This document shows positions 51,000 to 57,098 of a stretch of 57,914 nucleotides of DNA, one piece after another. The position numbers were made by a program, and so were the translations under genes. Under the pieces are notes generated by a model. That model searched no databases. It saw only the letters and a list, made by a program, of their open reading frames with translations, and had not been told where the DNA came from. Source of the stretch: a virus; IMG/VR virus record IMGVR_UViG_3300005340_000043, positions 1 to 57,914 of that record. One strand, given 5' to 3'. Each line of letters opens with the position of its first letter. Within the stretch, counting starts at the first letter, position 1.

Positions 51000-51452
51000 A
51001 TGAACACCACCTCCGCCACCGACTTCGTTACCGCCAACAAGGGCGAATTCGTCACCATCACGAAGACCGACGGCACCATGATCGACGGCTTCGTTCTTTC
51101 GGTCAACTCGAAGGGTTTCAACGTCAAGGACGACGACGGCAAGACCTTCTCCGTCTCCCTCTCGAAGATCTCCTCGATCAACCTGGCGCACGCCGACTAC
51201 GATGGCGACCAGGACGGCGACTCGGACGACGAGGACATGACCGACGAGGACATCTACGCCGAGCTGGGCGACGGCATGACCACGGCGGAACTGGCGGCGC
51301 ACCTTTCGGACGCGCTCTCCACGGAGATGACCCCCAAGGAGCTTCGGGTGCACCTGCGGGCCCTGGGCCTGGGTGTCGGCAAGGGCCGCAAATACTCCCT
51401 CACCGCGACGGAGTACCGAATGGTTCGGGACCTGGTCAAGGCGAACGCCTGA
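51000..51452 (+). CDS. Two-domain DNA-binding regulator-like protein
   Basis: A 150-aa protein with GAGGGAG before the ATG. The N-terminal half (GEFVTITKTDGTMIDGFVLS, GKTFSVSLSKISSINLAHAD) looks like an SH3/Sm-type beta barrel. An acidic linker (DQDGDSDDEDMTDED) follows. The C-terminal 55 residues (MTTAELAAHLSDALSTEMTP, ELRVHLRALGLGVGKGRKYS) resemble the winged-helix core of the 214-aa protein at 14005. It may be an early transcription regulator or nucleoid protein. A terminator follows. Confidence 0.65.
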   Translation: MNTTSATDFVTANKGEFVTITKTDGTMIDGFVLSVNSKGFNVKDDDGKTFSVSLSKISSINLAHADYDGDQDGDSDDEDMTDEDIYAELGDGMTTAELAAHLSDALSTEMTPKELRVHLRALGLGVGKGRKYSLTATEYRMVRDLVKANA

Positions 51453-51463
51453 CGGACTTGGAT

Positions 51464-51485
51464 GGGGCACTCTTCGGGGTGTCCC
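51464..51485 (+). terminator. Terminator hairpin after the 150-aa gene
   Basis: GGGGCAC (51464-51470) pairs with GTGTCCC (51479-51485) with one wobble, followed by TTCCC. Confidence 0.6.
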
Positions 51486-51522
51486 TTCCCTGGTTCATCA
51501 GGAAAGATCTTCGCTGAATCTG

Positions 51523-51552
51523 TTGAGATGTACGGCAGGTATGCGGTAGGAT
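51523..51552 (+). promoter_or_regulatory. Promoter P2, TTGAGA-N18-TAGGAT; leaderless start
   Basis: TTGAGA (51523-51528), 18 bases, TAGGAT (51547-51552). The ATG of the 44-aa gene lies at 51559, about where transcription should begin, so its mRNA is probably leaderless. This agrees with the lack of a strong ribosome site. Confidence 0.65.
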
Positions 51553-51558
51553 CTAAGC

Positions 51559-51693
51559 ATGACAAACGCTACGGCAATCACCTCGACCCAGATTCGCATC
51601 GCACTCGAGAAGCGAATGACTTCGGACGAGGCCCGTGCCTACGCAATGGAACGGCGTAACGCTCGCGCCCGGTATGCGCGTCACTACCGCTGA
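51559..51693 (+). CDS. 44-aa basic peptide
   Basis: MTNATAITSTQIRIALEKRM then SDEARAYAMERRNARARYAR is Ala/Arg-rich and helical. It probably binds nucleic acid or a partner protein. No ribosome site is needed if leaderless. Downstream is the 51704-51719 hairpin. Confidence 0.6.
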   Translation: MTNATAITSTQIRIALEKRMTSDEARAYAMERRNARARYARHYR

Positions 51694-51703
51694 CCAAATC
51701 TCC

Positions 51704-51719
51704 GGGGGCTCCGGCCCCC
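51704..51719 (+). terminator. G+C-rich hairpin
   Basis: GGGGGC-TCCG-GCCCCC, a compact stem of six G-C pairs, followed by TCTCTACC. It separates the 44-aa gene from the DUF2637-like gene. Confidence 0.65.
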
Positions 51720-51745
51720 TCTCTACCTTCAAGGGGCCACACACC

Positions 51746-52186
51746 ATGGACGTTCGCAAGCTGACCGCAGCCATTCGTGCCAAGGGTCCGACCTGGGTCG
51801 TCTTTGGGGCTGCGGCCTACCAATCGTTCGGCCACTCCGTTCACGTGGCCCGTGAGCATGGATCTTCCGATCCCTGGCTCCTTCCGGTCTCGATCGATGG
51901 CGTGATGCTGGTTGCCTTCTCGTACGCCTCGCATGGTAAGACCCGGTCGGCGCGCGTTCTCGCGTGGATCGTCCTGGGGATCTTCATGGCAGGTGTGGTC
52001 GGGATCAACTTCCTCGCGGCCCCGGCTGGAGATCCGGTTGGTCAAGGTCTGTCGGTCGCGCCTGCGGTCGGCATGATCGCGACCACCGTCCTCATGCACC
52101 TCGTGCCGAAGGCCAAGACCCCGGTCACCCGTCGGCGGCCCGCCAAGAACGTTACCTCGATCACGAAGGCCCGGAAGGTTTCCTGA
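51746..52186 (+). CDS. DUF2637-like membrane protein
   Basis: A 146-aa protein from the ATG after AAGGGG; a longer frame from 51635 is less likely. Four hydrophobic segments (TWVVFGAAAYQSFGHSV, WLLPVSIDGVMLVAFSYAS, VLAWIVLGIFMAGVVGINFL, VAPAVGMIATTVLMHLV) and the P-x4-DG pattern match the DUF2637 family of Streptomyces plasmid SpdB-like and phage proteins. A basic C-terminal tail follows. It may remodel the host membrane or affect exclusion. Function inferred by family only. Confidence 0.75.
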   Translation: MDVRKLTAAIRAKGPTWVVFGAAAYQSFGHSVHVAREHGSSDPWLLPVSIDGVMLVAFSYASHGKTRSARVLAWIVLGIFMAGVVGINFLAAPAGDPVGQGLSVAPAVGMIATTVLMHLVPKAKTPVTRRRPAKNVTSITKARKVS

Positions 52187-52194
52187 TCCCTCTG

Positions 52195-52224
52195 TTGCCC
52201 GAGACCTGCCGTTCCTGGTAAGGT
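52195..52224 (+). promoter_or_regulatory. Promoter P3, TTGCCC-N18-TAAGGT
   Basis: TTGCCC (52195-52200) and TAAGGT (52219-52224), with CCTGG before the -10. GTTGCCC (52194) and GGGCAAC (52234-52240) form an inverted repeat around it. Confidence 0.6.
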
Positions 52225-52256
52225 AAGGGGGTAGGGCAACCACCGAGGAGGACAAA

Positions 52257-52631
52257 ATGTCAATCCAACCGCCGCTTTCCACAGCCGAAGCCAAGGTCGT
52301 TGTTTGCGACTTTGGGACCGACAACTGGCGCGACGCATTGGACTTCGATCCGGTCATGATTCCAGTCGAAAGCCTGGACACGACGGATGTCTTCGACTCC
52401 AACGTGATCGGCCTGATGAACGGCCTGATCGAGGCGGAGATTGAAGGATCTGGCCCGTCTGGCAAGGGCCCGATGTACGGCCTCGTGTGGTCCGCCACCG
52501 GCCACCCGGTCAAGGGTGTGTGCCCGGTATGCGATGATGTCTTCCCCGTGTCTGACGGCGCGCCCGGGGATGAGCTGAATGAGGGTTACGACGCGGTGTG
52601 CTGCGGGTGCGACCCCCGCGACAACGACTGA
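52257..52631 (+). CDS. 124-aa acidic Cys-rich protein
   Basis: MSIQPPLSTAEAKVVVCDFG is followed by an acidic core and a CPVCDDVFP ... CCGCDPRDND end, consistent with a zinc-binding C-terminus. GAGGAGGAC upstream is a strong site. Function unknown; acidic nature fits a DNA-mimic or host-modulating early protein, but that is speculative. Confidence 0.68.
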   Translation: MSIQPPLSTAEAKVVVCDFGTDNWRDALDFDPVMIPVESLDTTDVFDSNVIGLMNGLIEAEIEGSGPSGKGPMYGLVWSATGHPVKGVCPVCDDVFPVSDGAPGDELNEGYDAVCCGCDPRDND

Positions 52632-52639
52632 CGATGGCT

Positions 52640-52664
52640 GGGGGTGGCGTGCCTGGCCACCCCC
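52640..52664 (+). terminator. Terminator hairpin overlapping P4
   Basis: GGGGGTGGC (52640-52648) pairs with GCCACCCCC (52656-52664), a 9-bp stem that ends just before the -10 of P4. Confidence 0.7.
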
Positions 52665-52673
52665 TGGTACGGT
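52645..52673 (+). promoter_or_regulatory. Promoter P4, TGGCGT-N17-TACGGT
   Basis: TGGCGT (52645-52650) is a weak -35, TACGGT (52668-52673) is a good -10 with CCTGG before it. The hairpin overlaps the -35. Confidence 0.5.
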
Positions 52674-52699
52674 AGGAACTTCAATAACCGAGGGAGGAC

Positions 52700-53782
52700 A
52701 TGATGGGCTTCGACTACGCATCCAAAATCCGAGGCTTGCTCGCCACCGCCGATAGCCACGAGGCTGCGGGCAACGAGGGTGCGGCTGCATCATTCCGGGC
52801 CAAGGCCTTGGAATGGATGGACCGCTACCGGATCGCGGAAGAAGACGCTCTCGCCGAAGATCCCACCACCGCCGAACCGAAGTTGACTATTGTCGACCTG
52901 GCGCACGAGACGTCCGACATCTCCGGTTACCTCCCGCTGGTCGCCCAGGCAATTGCTCGGCATTGCGAGGTCCGGCTGCACATCGTGCGCCCAACCTGGG
53001 GCAACTACCGAATGAAGGTAGTCGGGTACGAAGGTGACGTGCGGTACTTCGAGTTCCTCTGGACCTCGGCTTACCTGATGTTCGCCACGCGGATCGATCC
53101 CGTCTGGGACAGCACCATCTCACCGGAAACCAATATCCACCGTCTCCGCCGAGCTGGCCACACGCGCAAAGAGATTGCGTTCAAGGCGGGTTGGAATGGT
53201 GATGACCCGAAGGCCCGGCAGAAGGTCCAGCGCGTGTATGTCACCGAGGCGAAAGCCGCCGGTGAGGATCCAGCCGCAGCCGGTCTTGGATTCCAGGCCA
53301 AGGACTATCGATCGGCATACGCGCAGGCGTTCCTGGACCGACTCTCTCGGCGGCTCCGTGAGGCCCGTGACGCGGCTAACGCGTCGGGCGGTGTAGTCGT
53401 CCTGGCCGGACGCGCGGAACGCGTTCAGGAGTCGTTCTACACCCTCGTGCCGGAGGCCCGGCCCTCGACCGAACCGAGTCGAGAGTTCGCGGACCCGACC
53501 TTGACCTGCTCTCGGTGCATCAAACTCCGTGCTGACGAGTTGAAGAAGCCCATCCAGACCCAGCGTCCACCCGCCGAGGTGACGTGCCGGGACCACAACT
53601 GGACCAAGCCCCGGAGGTGGACCGATGCTGACGAGGCACGGTGGCAGCGCCAGCAGAACGGTTCTTCCGCCAGGGCCGGTCGTGCGTCTGGTCGTCAGGC
53701 TGCTGATGGGGTGGTTCTTCGGGGTACGGCCTCCCCGACAGCCAATCGGGTAGAGGCTGCCAACCAGGCCCTCGAAAGCTAA
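52700..53782 (+). CDS. DUF2786-like protein, 360 aa
   Basis: The first 45 residues (YASKIRGLLATADSHEAAGN; FRAKALEWMDRYRIAEEDAL) match DUF2786. The middle has RLHIVRPTWGNYRMKVVGYE and helices; a later segment (ADPTLTCSRCIKLRADELKK) contains a Cys pair and TCRDHNW another, possibly a zinc site. DUF2786/DUF7168-like proteins are widespread in actinophages with no known role. Two adjacent ATGs follow GAGGGAGGA. Last gene before a terminator/promoter cassette. Confidence 0.72.
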   Translation: MMGFDYASKIRGLLATADSHEAAGNEGAAASFRAKALEWMDRYRIAEEDALAEDPTTAEPKLTIVDLAHETSDISGYLPLVAQAIARHCEVRLHIVRPTWGNYRMKVVGYEGDVRYFEFLWTSAYLMFATRIDPVWDSTISPETNIHRLRRAGHTRKEIAFKAGWNGDDPKARQKVQRVYVTEAKAAGEDPAAAGLGFQAKDYRSAYAQAFLDRLSRRLREARDAANASGGVVVLAGRAERVQESFYTLVPEARPSTEPSREFADPTLTCSRCIKLRADELKKPIQTQRPPAEVTCRDHNWTKPRRWTDADEARWQRQQNGSSARAGRASGRQAADGVVLRGTASPTANRVEAANQALES

Positions 53783-53792
53783 TCCGAAGTTG

Positions 53793-53826
53793 GGGGGCGA
53801 GGGTGTTGCATTCAACCTTCGCCCCC
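53793..53826 (+). terminator. Terminator hairpin overlapping P5
   Basis: GGGGGCGA (53793-53800) pairs with TCGCCCCC (53819-53826). The stem ends just upstream of P5's -10, and its loop contains the -35. Confidence 0.7.
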
Positions 53827-53835
53827 TGGTACGGT
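53806..53835 (+). promoter_or_regulatory. Promoter P5, TTGCAT-N18-TACGGT
   Basis: TTGCAT (53806-53811), 18 bases, TACGGT (53830-53835), with CCCCCTGG before the -10. It drives the 78-aa gene. Confidence 0.6.
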
Positions 53836-53863
53836 AGAAGCTAACACGACGAAGGGGGTACTG

Positions 53864-54100
53864 ATGGAACTGCAAACGGCCGAACAGCTTCAAAACCTGA
53901 TCGGTGTGCGTGGGTACGTGATGATCTTCTGGAAGGGACGGGCCGTTCAGGTTGACCGCTGCGTCAGGACGCGGGATGAAATCTTCTTCTCGGGTATCCT
54001 GCGCAACGGGGACAACCTCGACTTCTCCGTAACCCAGGAGCACATGTACGAACCGCAGTTCGTCATTACCTCCAAGGCTCGGGTGAACTGGCCGTGGTGA
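53864..54100 (+). CDS. 78-aa beta-rich protein
   Basis: MELQTAEQLQNLIGVRGYVM is followed by FWKGRAVQVDRCVRTRDEIF and strands to ARVNWPW. It is likely a small beta-barrel (SH3/Tudor-like). AGGGGGTACTG precedes the ATG. Unknown function. The stop overlaps the next GTG. Confidence 0.65.
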   Translation: MELQTAEQLQNLIGVRGYVMIFWKGRAVQVDRCVRTRDEIFFSGILRNGDNLDFSVTQEHMYEPQFVITSKARVNWPW

Positions 54101-54204
54101 AATACCTGATGGCGACGGTCCATGCTCTTGGGCCGTCCGCCCTTCTCGGCCTGGTGGTCCTGGCCACCGGCCTCATGACTCTCATCCCGCACCACACGCA
54201 CTGA
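54097..54204 (+). CDS. 35-aa membrane peptide
   Basis: GTG overlaps the upstream TGA (GTGA). VKYLMATVHALGPSALLGLV and VLATGLMTLIPHHTH form one transmembrane helix with a His-rich end. Tiny, but the coupling favours expression. Confidence 0.55.
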   Translation: MKYLMATVHALGPSALLGLVVLATGLMTLIPHHTH

Positions 54205-54216
54205 AAGGATCCGATC

Positions 54217-54507
54217 ATGGCCGTCTCTCACGCCAACTGCACGCACCCTCGTACTCCGGCCGGACGCCGTGCCTGTCGGAACTCTCCCCGACTGATCACA
54301 GATTCCACCCTGCCAACCCAGGTGGCAGCTGACCGCCTGTGGAAGGGCATCGTCAGCCGTCCCAGGCGCACGGAGAAGCCCGTACGCATCCAGCCGCGTC
54401 GGTCGGGTGCCCGCGTGACTGCCAACGCCTCTGCGTGCGTTCAGGCTGCCCTGCATACCCGTGGCCGATGCGCCTGCGGTTGGGAGAATTGGGAGGTTGC
54501 GGCATGA
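54217..54507 (+). CDS. 96-aa protein with N-terminal H/C-x-HPxTP motif
   Basis: MAVSHANCTHPRTPAGRRAC begins with the shared motif H-x2-C-x-HP-x-TP-x2-R-x2-C. The rest is basic with CVQAALHTRGRCACGWEN near the end, giving more cysteines. Probable zinc-binding protein. It overlaps the next 22-aa gene (ATGA). Function unknown. Confidence 0.68.
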   Translation: MAVSHANCTHPRTPAGRRACRNSPRLITDSTLPTQVAADRLWKGIVSRPRRTEKPVRIQPRRSGARVTANASACVQAALHTRGRCACGWENWEVAA

Positions 54508-54572
54508 CGGAACAGGAGATGTGCCCCTGCGGGTGTGGATACCCGAAGTGGCCGGACAAGCCGAAGAGATGA
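54504..54572 (+). CDS. 22-aa Cys-knuckle peptide
   Basis: MTEQEMCPCGCGYPKWPDKP with a good TTGGGAGG site upstream and ATGA overlap with the previous gene. CPCGCG may bind metal. Very short, but context is strong. Confidence 0.5.
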   Translation: MTEQEMCPCGCGYPKWPDKPKR

Positions 54573-54586
54573 TCCCCCGGAACCTG

Positions 54587-54615
54587 TTGCGCCTACCCTG
54601 CCGTCCTGGTAGGGT
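54587..54615 (+). promoter_or_regulatory. Promoter P6, TTGCGC-N17-TAGGGT
   Basis: TTGCGC (54587-54592), TAGGGT (54610-54615) with CCTGG before it. CCTACCCT/AGGGTAGG (54592-54599, 54611-54618) forms a hairpin over the -10. Confidence 0.6.
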
Positions 54616-54646
54616 AGGTGTGTTGGTTACGACGGAGGAGGACATC

Positions 54647-54922
54647 ATGGCAAAGCGCATCGACCACTCGGGCTGTACTCACCCGCGTACGCCGAAGGGC
54701 CGGGCACTTTGCCGGGCTGGCCGTCCGACCTTCAACCCGGAGACGGGTGTCTTGGACATGGGTACGGCTCCGATGATCGTGGTCGTTCCTTCGTCTGAAT
54801 GTAACATCCACGAAGCTCACTGCGAGATGTGCGGCACGATCAACCCGGAAGATGAAGAGGGTTACACCACCTGCTGCAACGAACCGGTTGTCTACGCGCC
54901 CTGTGGACACGATCACTCCTGA
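54647..54922 (+). CDS. 91-aa zinc-binding protein with N-terminal H/C-x-HPxTP motif
   Basis: Begins MAKRIDHSGCTHPRTPKGRA; the motif Cys10, His12 and Cys22 are shared. A second Cys set near the end (HCEMCGTINPEDEEGYTTCC, then PCGHDHS) makes a probable treble zinc site. GGAGGAGGAC lies upstream. No known enzyme. It is one of four phage proteins with this motif. Confidence 0.68.
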   Translation: MAKRIDHSGCTHPRTPKGRALCRAGRPTFNPETGVLDMGTAPMIVVVPSSECNIHEAHCEMCGTINPEDEEGYTTCCNEPVVYAPCGHDHS

Positions 54923-54933
54923 CCTGGTAAGGT
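54904..54933 (+). promoter_or_regulatory. Promoter P7, TGGACA-N18-TAAGGT
   Basis: TGGACA (54904-54909), 18 bases, TAAGGT (54928-54933). GACCT-GGTA-AGGTC (54921-54934) is a palindrome over the -10. It lies inside the 3' end of the preceding gene. Confidence 0.55.
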
Positions 54934-54959
54934 CGAAGCTGAACGGAGGAGGGAATAAG

Positions 54960-55541
54960 ATGGCGATCTCGCACAAGGACCACGACCACCCCAACACACC
55001 TGCGGCTCGAGCTGCCTGCCGGAAGCGTATGGCCAAAGGCCAATCTCCCCTGGACGCCCCGACCGAACGGGCCCTGAACCCGATGCGCGAGGAAGCGGGC
55101 ATTATGCCCGTCCGGCACTCTCAGGAAGAGATCGAGAAGATCGATCGCAGGCGTGGGGCCGTCTGGACCGTCAAGCCCAAGGTCAACAACCGTGGCGCGC
55201 TGAAAAGCACCAAGCGGATCAACAGCTTGATCAAGAACCGATCCGACATGGCTGACGTTCCTCGCGCCCTGGTGCACGGAATCGAGGAAGCTTGGGCACG
55301 TGATCTTGACGTCCGCGTGGGAGATCGGTTCCGTGATGACGAGGCTCGTGTGGTCATCCAGGCCGAACTCGGAGAAATCTCCCTCGTGTGGAAGGTGACC
55401 AACCCGCACGGGATAAACGCCATCTTCGTTCGCAACTGGGACTCATCCCGAATCTTCAAGGTCAACAGCGTGGCCGAAGCCTTCACCGTTACGGAGGACC
55501 GTGACATGTGGGACGAATTCGGCAACCTTCGCACTGCCTGA
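54960..55541 (+). CDS. 193-aa protein with N-terminal H/H-x-HPxTP motif
   Basis: MAISHKDHDHPNTPAARAAC uses His8 where others have Cys. After an Arg/Lys-rich linker (IDRRRGAVWTVKPKVNNRGA) comes an alpha/beta domain (VVIQAELGEISLVWKVTNPH, AIFVRNWDSSRIFKVNSVAE). GGAGGAGGGAATAAG is a strong site. Motif plus larger C-terminal domain suggests the motif is a modular tag. Function unknown. Confidence 0.68.
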   Translation: MAISHKDHDHPNTPAARAACRKRMAKGQSPLDAPTERALNPMREEAGIMPVRHSQEEIEKIDRRRGAVWTVKPKVNNRGALKSTKRINSLIKNRSDMADVPRALVHGIEEAWARDLDVRVGDRFRDDEARVVIQAELGEISLVWKVTNPHGINAIFVRNWDSSRIFKVNSVAEAFTVTEDRDMWDEFGNLRTA

Positions 55542-55563
55542 CCACACCACCGGCTTGGCCCTG

Positions 55564-55593
55564 TTGCATGGGGGTCAGGCCTTGGTGTAGGGT
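55564..55593 (+). promoter_or_regulatory. Promoter P8, TTGCAT-N18-TAGGGT
   Basis: TTGCAT (55564-55569), 18 bases, TAGGGT (55588-55593), with TTGG before the -10 as in the other copies. Confidence 0.55.
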
Positions 55594-55624
55594 TGGTCAA
55601 ACAACCCCAATGATGGAGGACCCA

Positions 55625-56011
55625 ATGATCATCACCCGGGAAACCGCAACCTACGTGAAGTATGCGATCATGGCGATCGACCTGGGAAAGGTCGAAATCC
55701 CGCTGACCAACCGTTGCCCGGAGTGTGGAGAGACGATCGACACGTACCTGTCCGCTGCGAGTGACGACCCCCACCTGGTTTACCAAAACACCTCTGACAC
55801 CTTCGTCATCCTGATCGGGTGCGAGGGGTACTGGGTCGTCAACCCCGAACTGATCGGTCTTCCGCGCGGCGAGTGGCAGGACTGGACCGACAATCCCCTG
55901 GGCGATGAGGCGACCGGTGTCGGTTCGGACGACGCCGTGTGTGTCCTGAACCCGGAACCCAATTCTGGATTCAATCCTCGGCCGATGGCGGAGCGGAACG
56001 GATTCGCCTGA
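55625..56011 (+). CDS. 128-aa protein with zinc-finger-like pair
   Basis: MIITRETATYVKYAIMAIDL begins with a helix; NRCPECGETIDTYL supplies C-x2-C and GCEGYWVVNPEL another Cys. The end is acidic and flexible. GATGGAGGAC is the ribosome site. Function unknown; the last gene of the plus operon, ending at the terminator 56025-56058. Confidence 0.65.
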   Translation: MIITRETATYVKYAIMAIDLGKVEIPLTNRCPECGETIDTYLSAASDDPHLVYQNTSDTFVILIGCEGYWVVNPELIGLPRGEWQDWTDNPLGDEATGVGSDDAVCVLNPEPNSGFNPRPMAERNGFA

Positions 56012-56024
56012 TCCATCCTGCACA

Positions 56025-56058
56025 ATGCCCCGGCTCCCGATTGGGATGTCCGGGGCAT
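56025..56058. terminator. Bidirectional terminator between convergent operons
   Basis: ATGCCCCGG (56025-56033) pairs with CCGGGGCAT (56050-56058), a 9-bp stem. It lies between the plus gene ending at 56011 and the VRR-NUC gene starting its stop at 56085. Confidence 0.78.
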
Positions 56059-56084
56059 CGTCGTGTTCGGTCCGTTAAGGGGTT

Positions 56085-56450
56085 TCAGGTGCCTCGAGAA
56101 GCGACATCACGCCGTGGTGGTACACGATGCCACCCCATGGCCTCCAACGCGCGTACGGCCTCCTGAACGGATCGGGGCACAATCACCTGTCCGTACGCGT
56201 CACCGATCTGCATATGTCGATGCTGCTGGATGGGTGAAGGATCACCCCCGCTGGGCATCTTGGTCTCGATGCCAACAAAGATACCAATGAGATTACTGTG
56301 AGGTCCCTCGGGGCGGATCGGGATGCACGCCAGGATGTCCGGCGTACCGGCTTCCATCGTCGGGCCTCCATGAATCTTCACGCAGTAGCCACCTCCTGCG
56401 CGGATGGCAGCTTTGATAGCTCGTGACAGCCTGGACTCTGGCTGCGCCAT
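56085..56450 (-). CDS. VRR-NUC domain nuclease, 121 aa
   Basis: ATG at 56450 gives MAQPESRLSRAIKAAIRAGG. HGGPTMEAGTPDILACIPIR and GIFVGIETKMPSGG supply the PD...E-x-K catalytic set, and QQHRHMQIGDAYG continues the fold. It is likely a Holliday-junction or structure-specific endonuclease. A longer frame to 56633 overlaps the 71-aa gene and is rejected. Ends at the 56025-56058 terminator. Confidence 0.83.
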   Translation of the reverse strand: MAQPESRLSRAIKAAIRAGGGYCVKIHGGPTMEAGTPDILACIPIRPEGPHSNLIGIFVGIETKMPSGGDPSPIQQHRHMQIGDAYGQVIVPRSVQEAVRALEAMGWHRVPPRRDVASRGT

Positions 56451-56452
56451 AC

Positions 56453-56668
56453 CTAGGTACCCGACTTCTTCCACGACCAGCCCCAGGACGGCATCCAGGG
56501 CTCTCGGACTCCGATTGGCACATATCTCTTGGCGTACATCACTCCAGAGTACGCCTTCGCGTGAGCAAAATGAGTTGTCCCATGCCGCCAGTTGGCCGGA
56601 CGAGATCCGGTCTTGGCGACGTACCTCTGCCATCTAAGAAGGCGACGCTTGGCTCTACTAACTCTCAT
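56453..56668 (-). CDS. 71-aa basic protein
   Basis: MRVSRAKRRLLRWQRYVAKT starts a strongly basic Trp/Arg-rich protein (HFAHAKAYSGVMYAKRYVPI). The ATG overlaps the stop of the 90-aa gene (TGATG) and it ends two bases before the VRR-NUC ATG. Likely nucleic-acid-binding; unknown family. Confidence 0.65.
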   Translation of the reverse strand: MRVSRAKRRLLRWQRYVAKTGSRPANWRHGTTHFAHAKAYSGVMYAKRYVPIGVREPWMPSWGWSWKKSGT

Positions 56669-56940
56669 CAGTAACAGTCCACCTGTCCAGGTGCATGGAT
56701 GATGAAGCACCGATCACATCGATCACGTACCGTCTTGCCCCGAGGCATGACCTCTGGTGCTTTGGATGAAGACTCGGCTCCGATCGGCGCGTCTTCGTAA
56801 TCTAGTTCGCCGTCGGTGTGGTTCGGGTCAATGGACCGTAGAACGCCATCAGATCCAAACTGGGCCAAGCTTCCCTCGGGCTGGACCACACCGCAGCATG
56901 CACATGTGAAGGGCCAACGTGCAGTAAACTCGCGTGTCAT
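56668..56940 (-). CDS. 90-aa protein with two Cys pairs
   Basis: MTREFTARWPFTCACCGVVQ and RDRCDRCFIIHAPGQVDCY supply C-x-C-C and C-x2-C pairs, suggesting a zinc ribbon. ATG follows GATGAGGAAAG. First gene of the three-gene operon that includes the VRR-NUC nuclease. Function unknown. Confidence 0.68.
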   Translation of the reverse strand: MTREFTARWPFTCACCGVVQPEGSLAQFGSDGVLRSIDPNHTDGELDYEDAPIGAESSSKAPEVMPRGKTVRDRCDRCFIIHAPGQVDCY

Positions 56941-57098
56941 CTTTCCTCATCCGTCTATGGTTTGGGGCACGACCAACGACCACCGAGGGAGGGAATCGTC
57001 AGCCGTGCCCCAGGGCAACGGACCGAACCAGCGGAGGTTTCCGGCCACCCGCACGTTCATCAACCATGTTGCCCCATGTGCCCGACTAGTTCAACTGG
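56941..57098. other. Noncoding spacer with large hairpin
   Basis: GGGGCACG (56964-56971) pairs with CGTGCCCC (57004-57011) around a 32-base loop. It could be a terminator for the SSB-like gene or a regulatory hairpin upstream of the 90-aa gene. No gene is visible. Confidence 0.5.
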
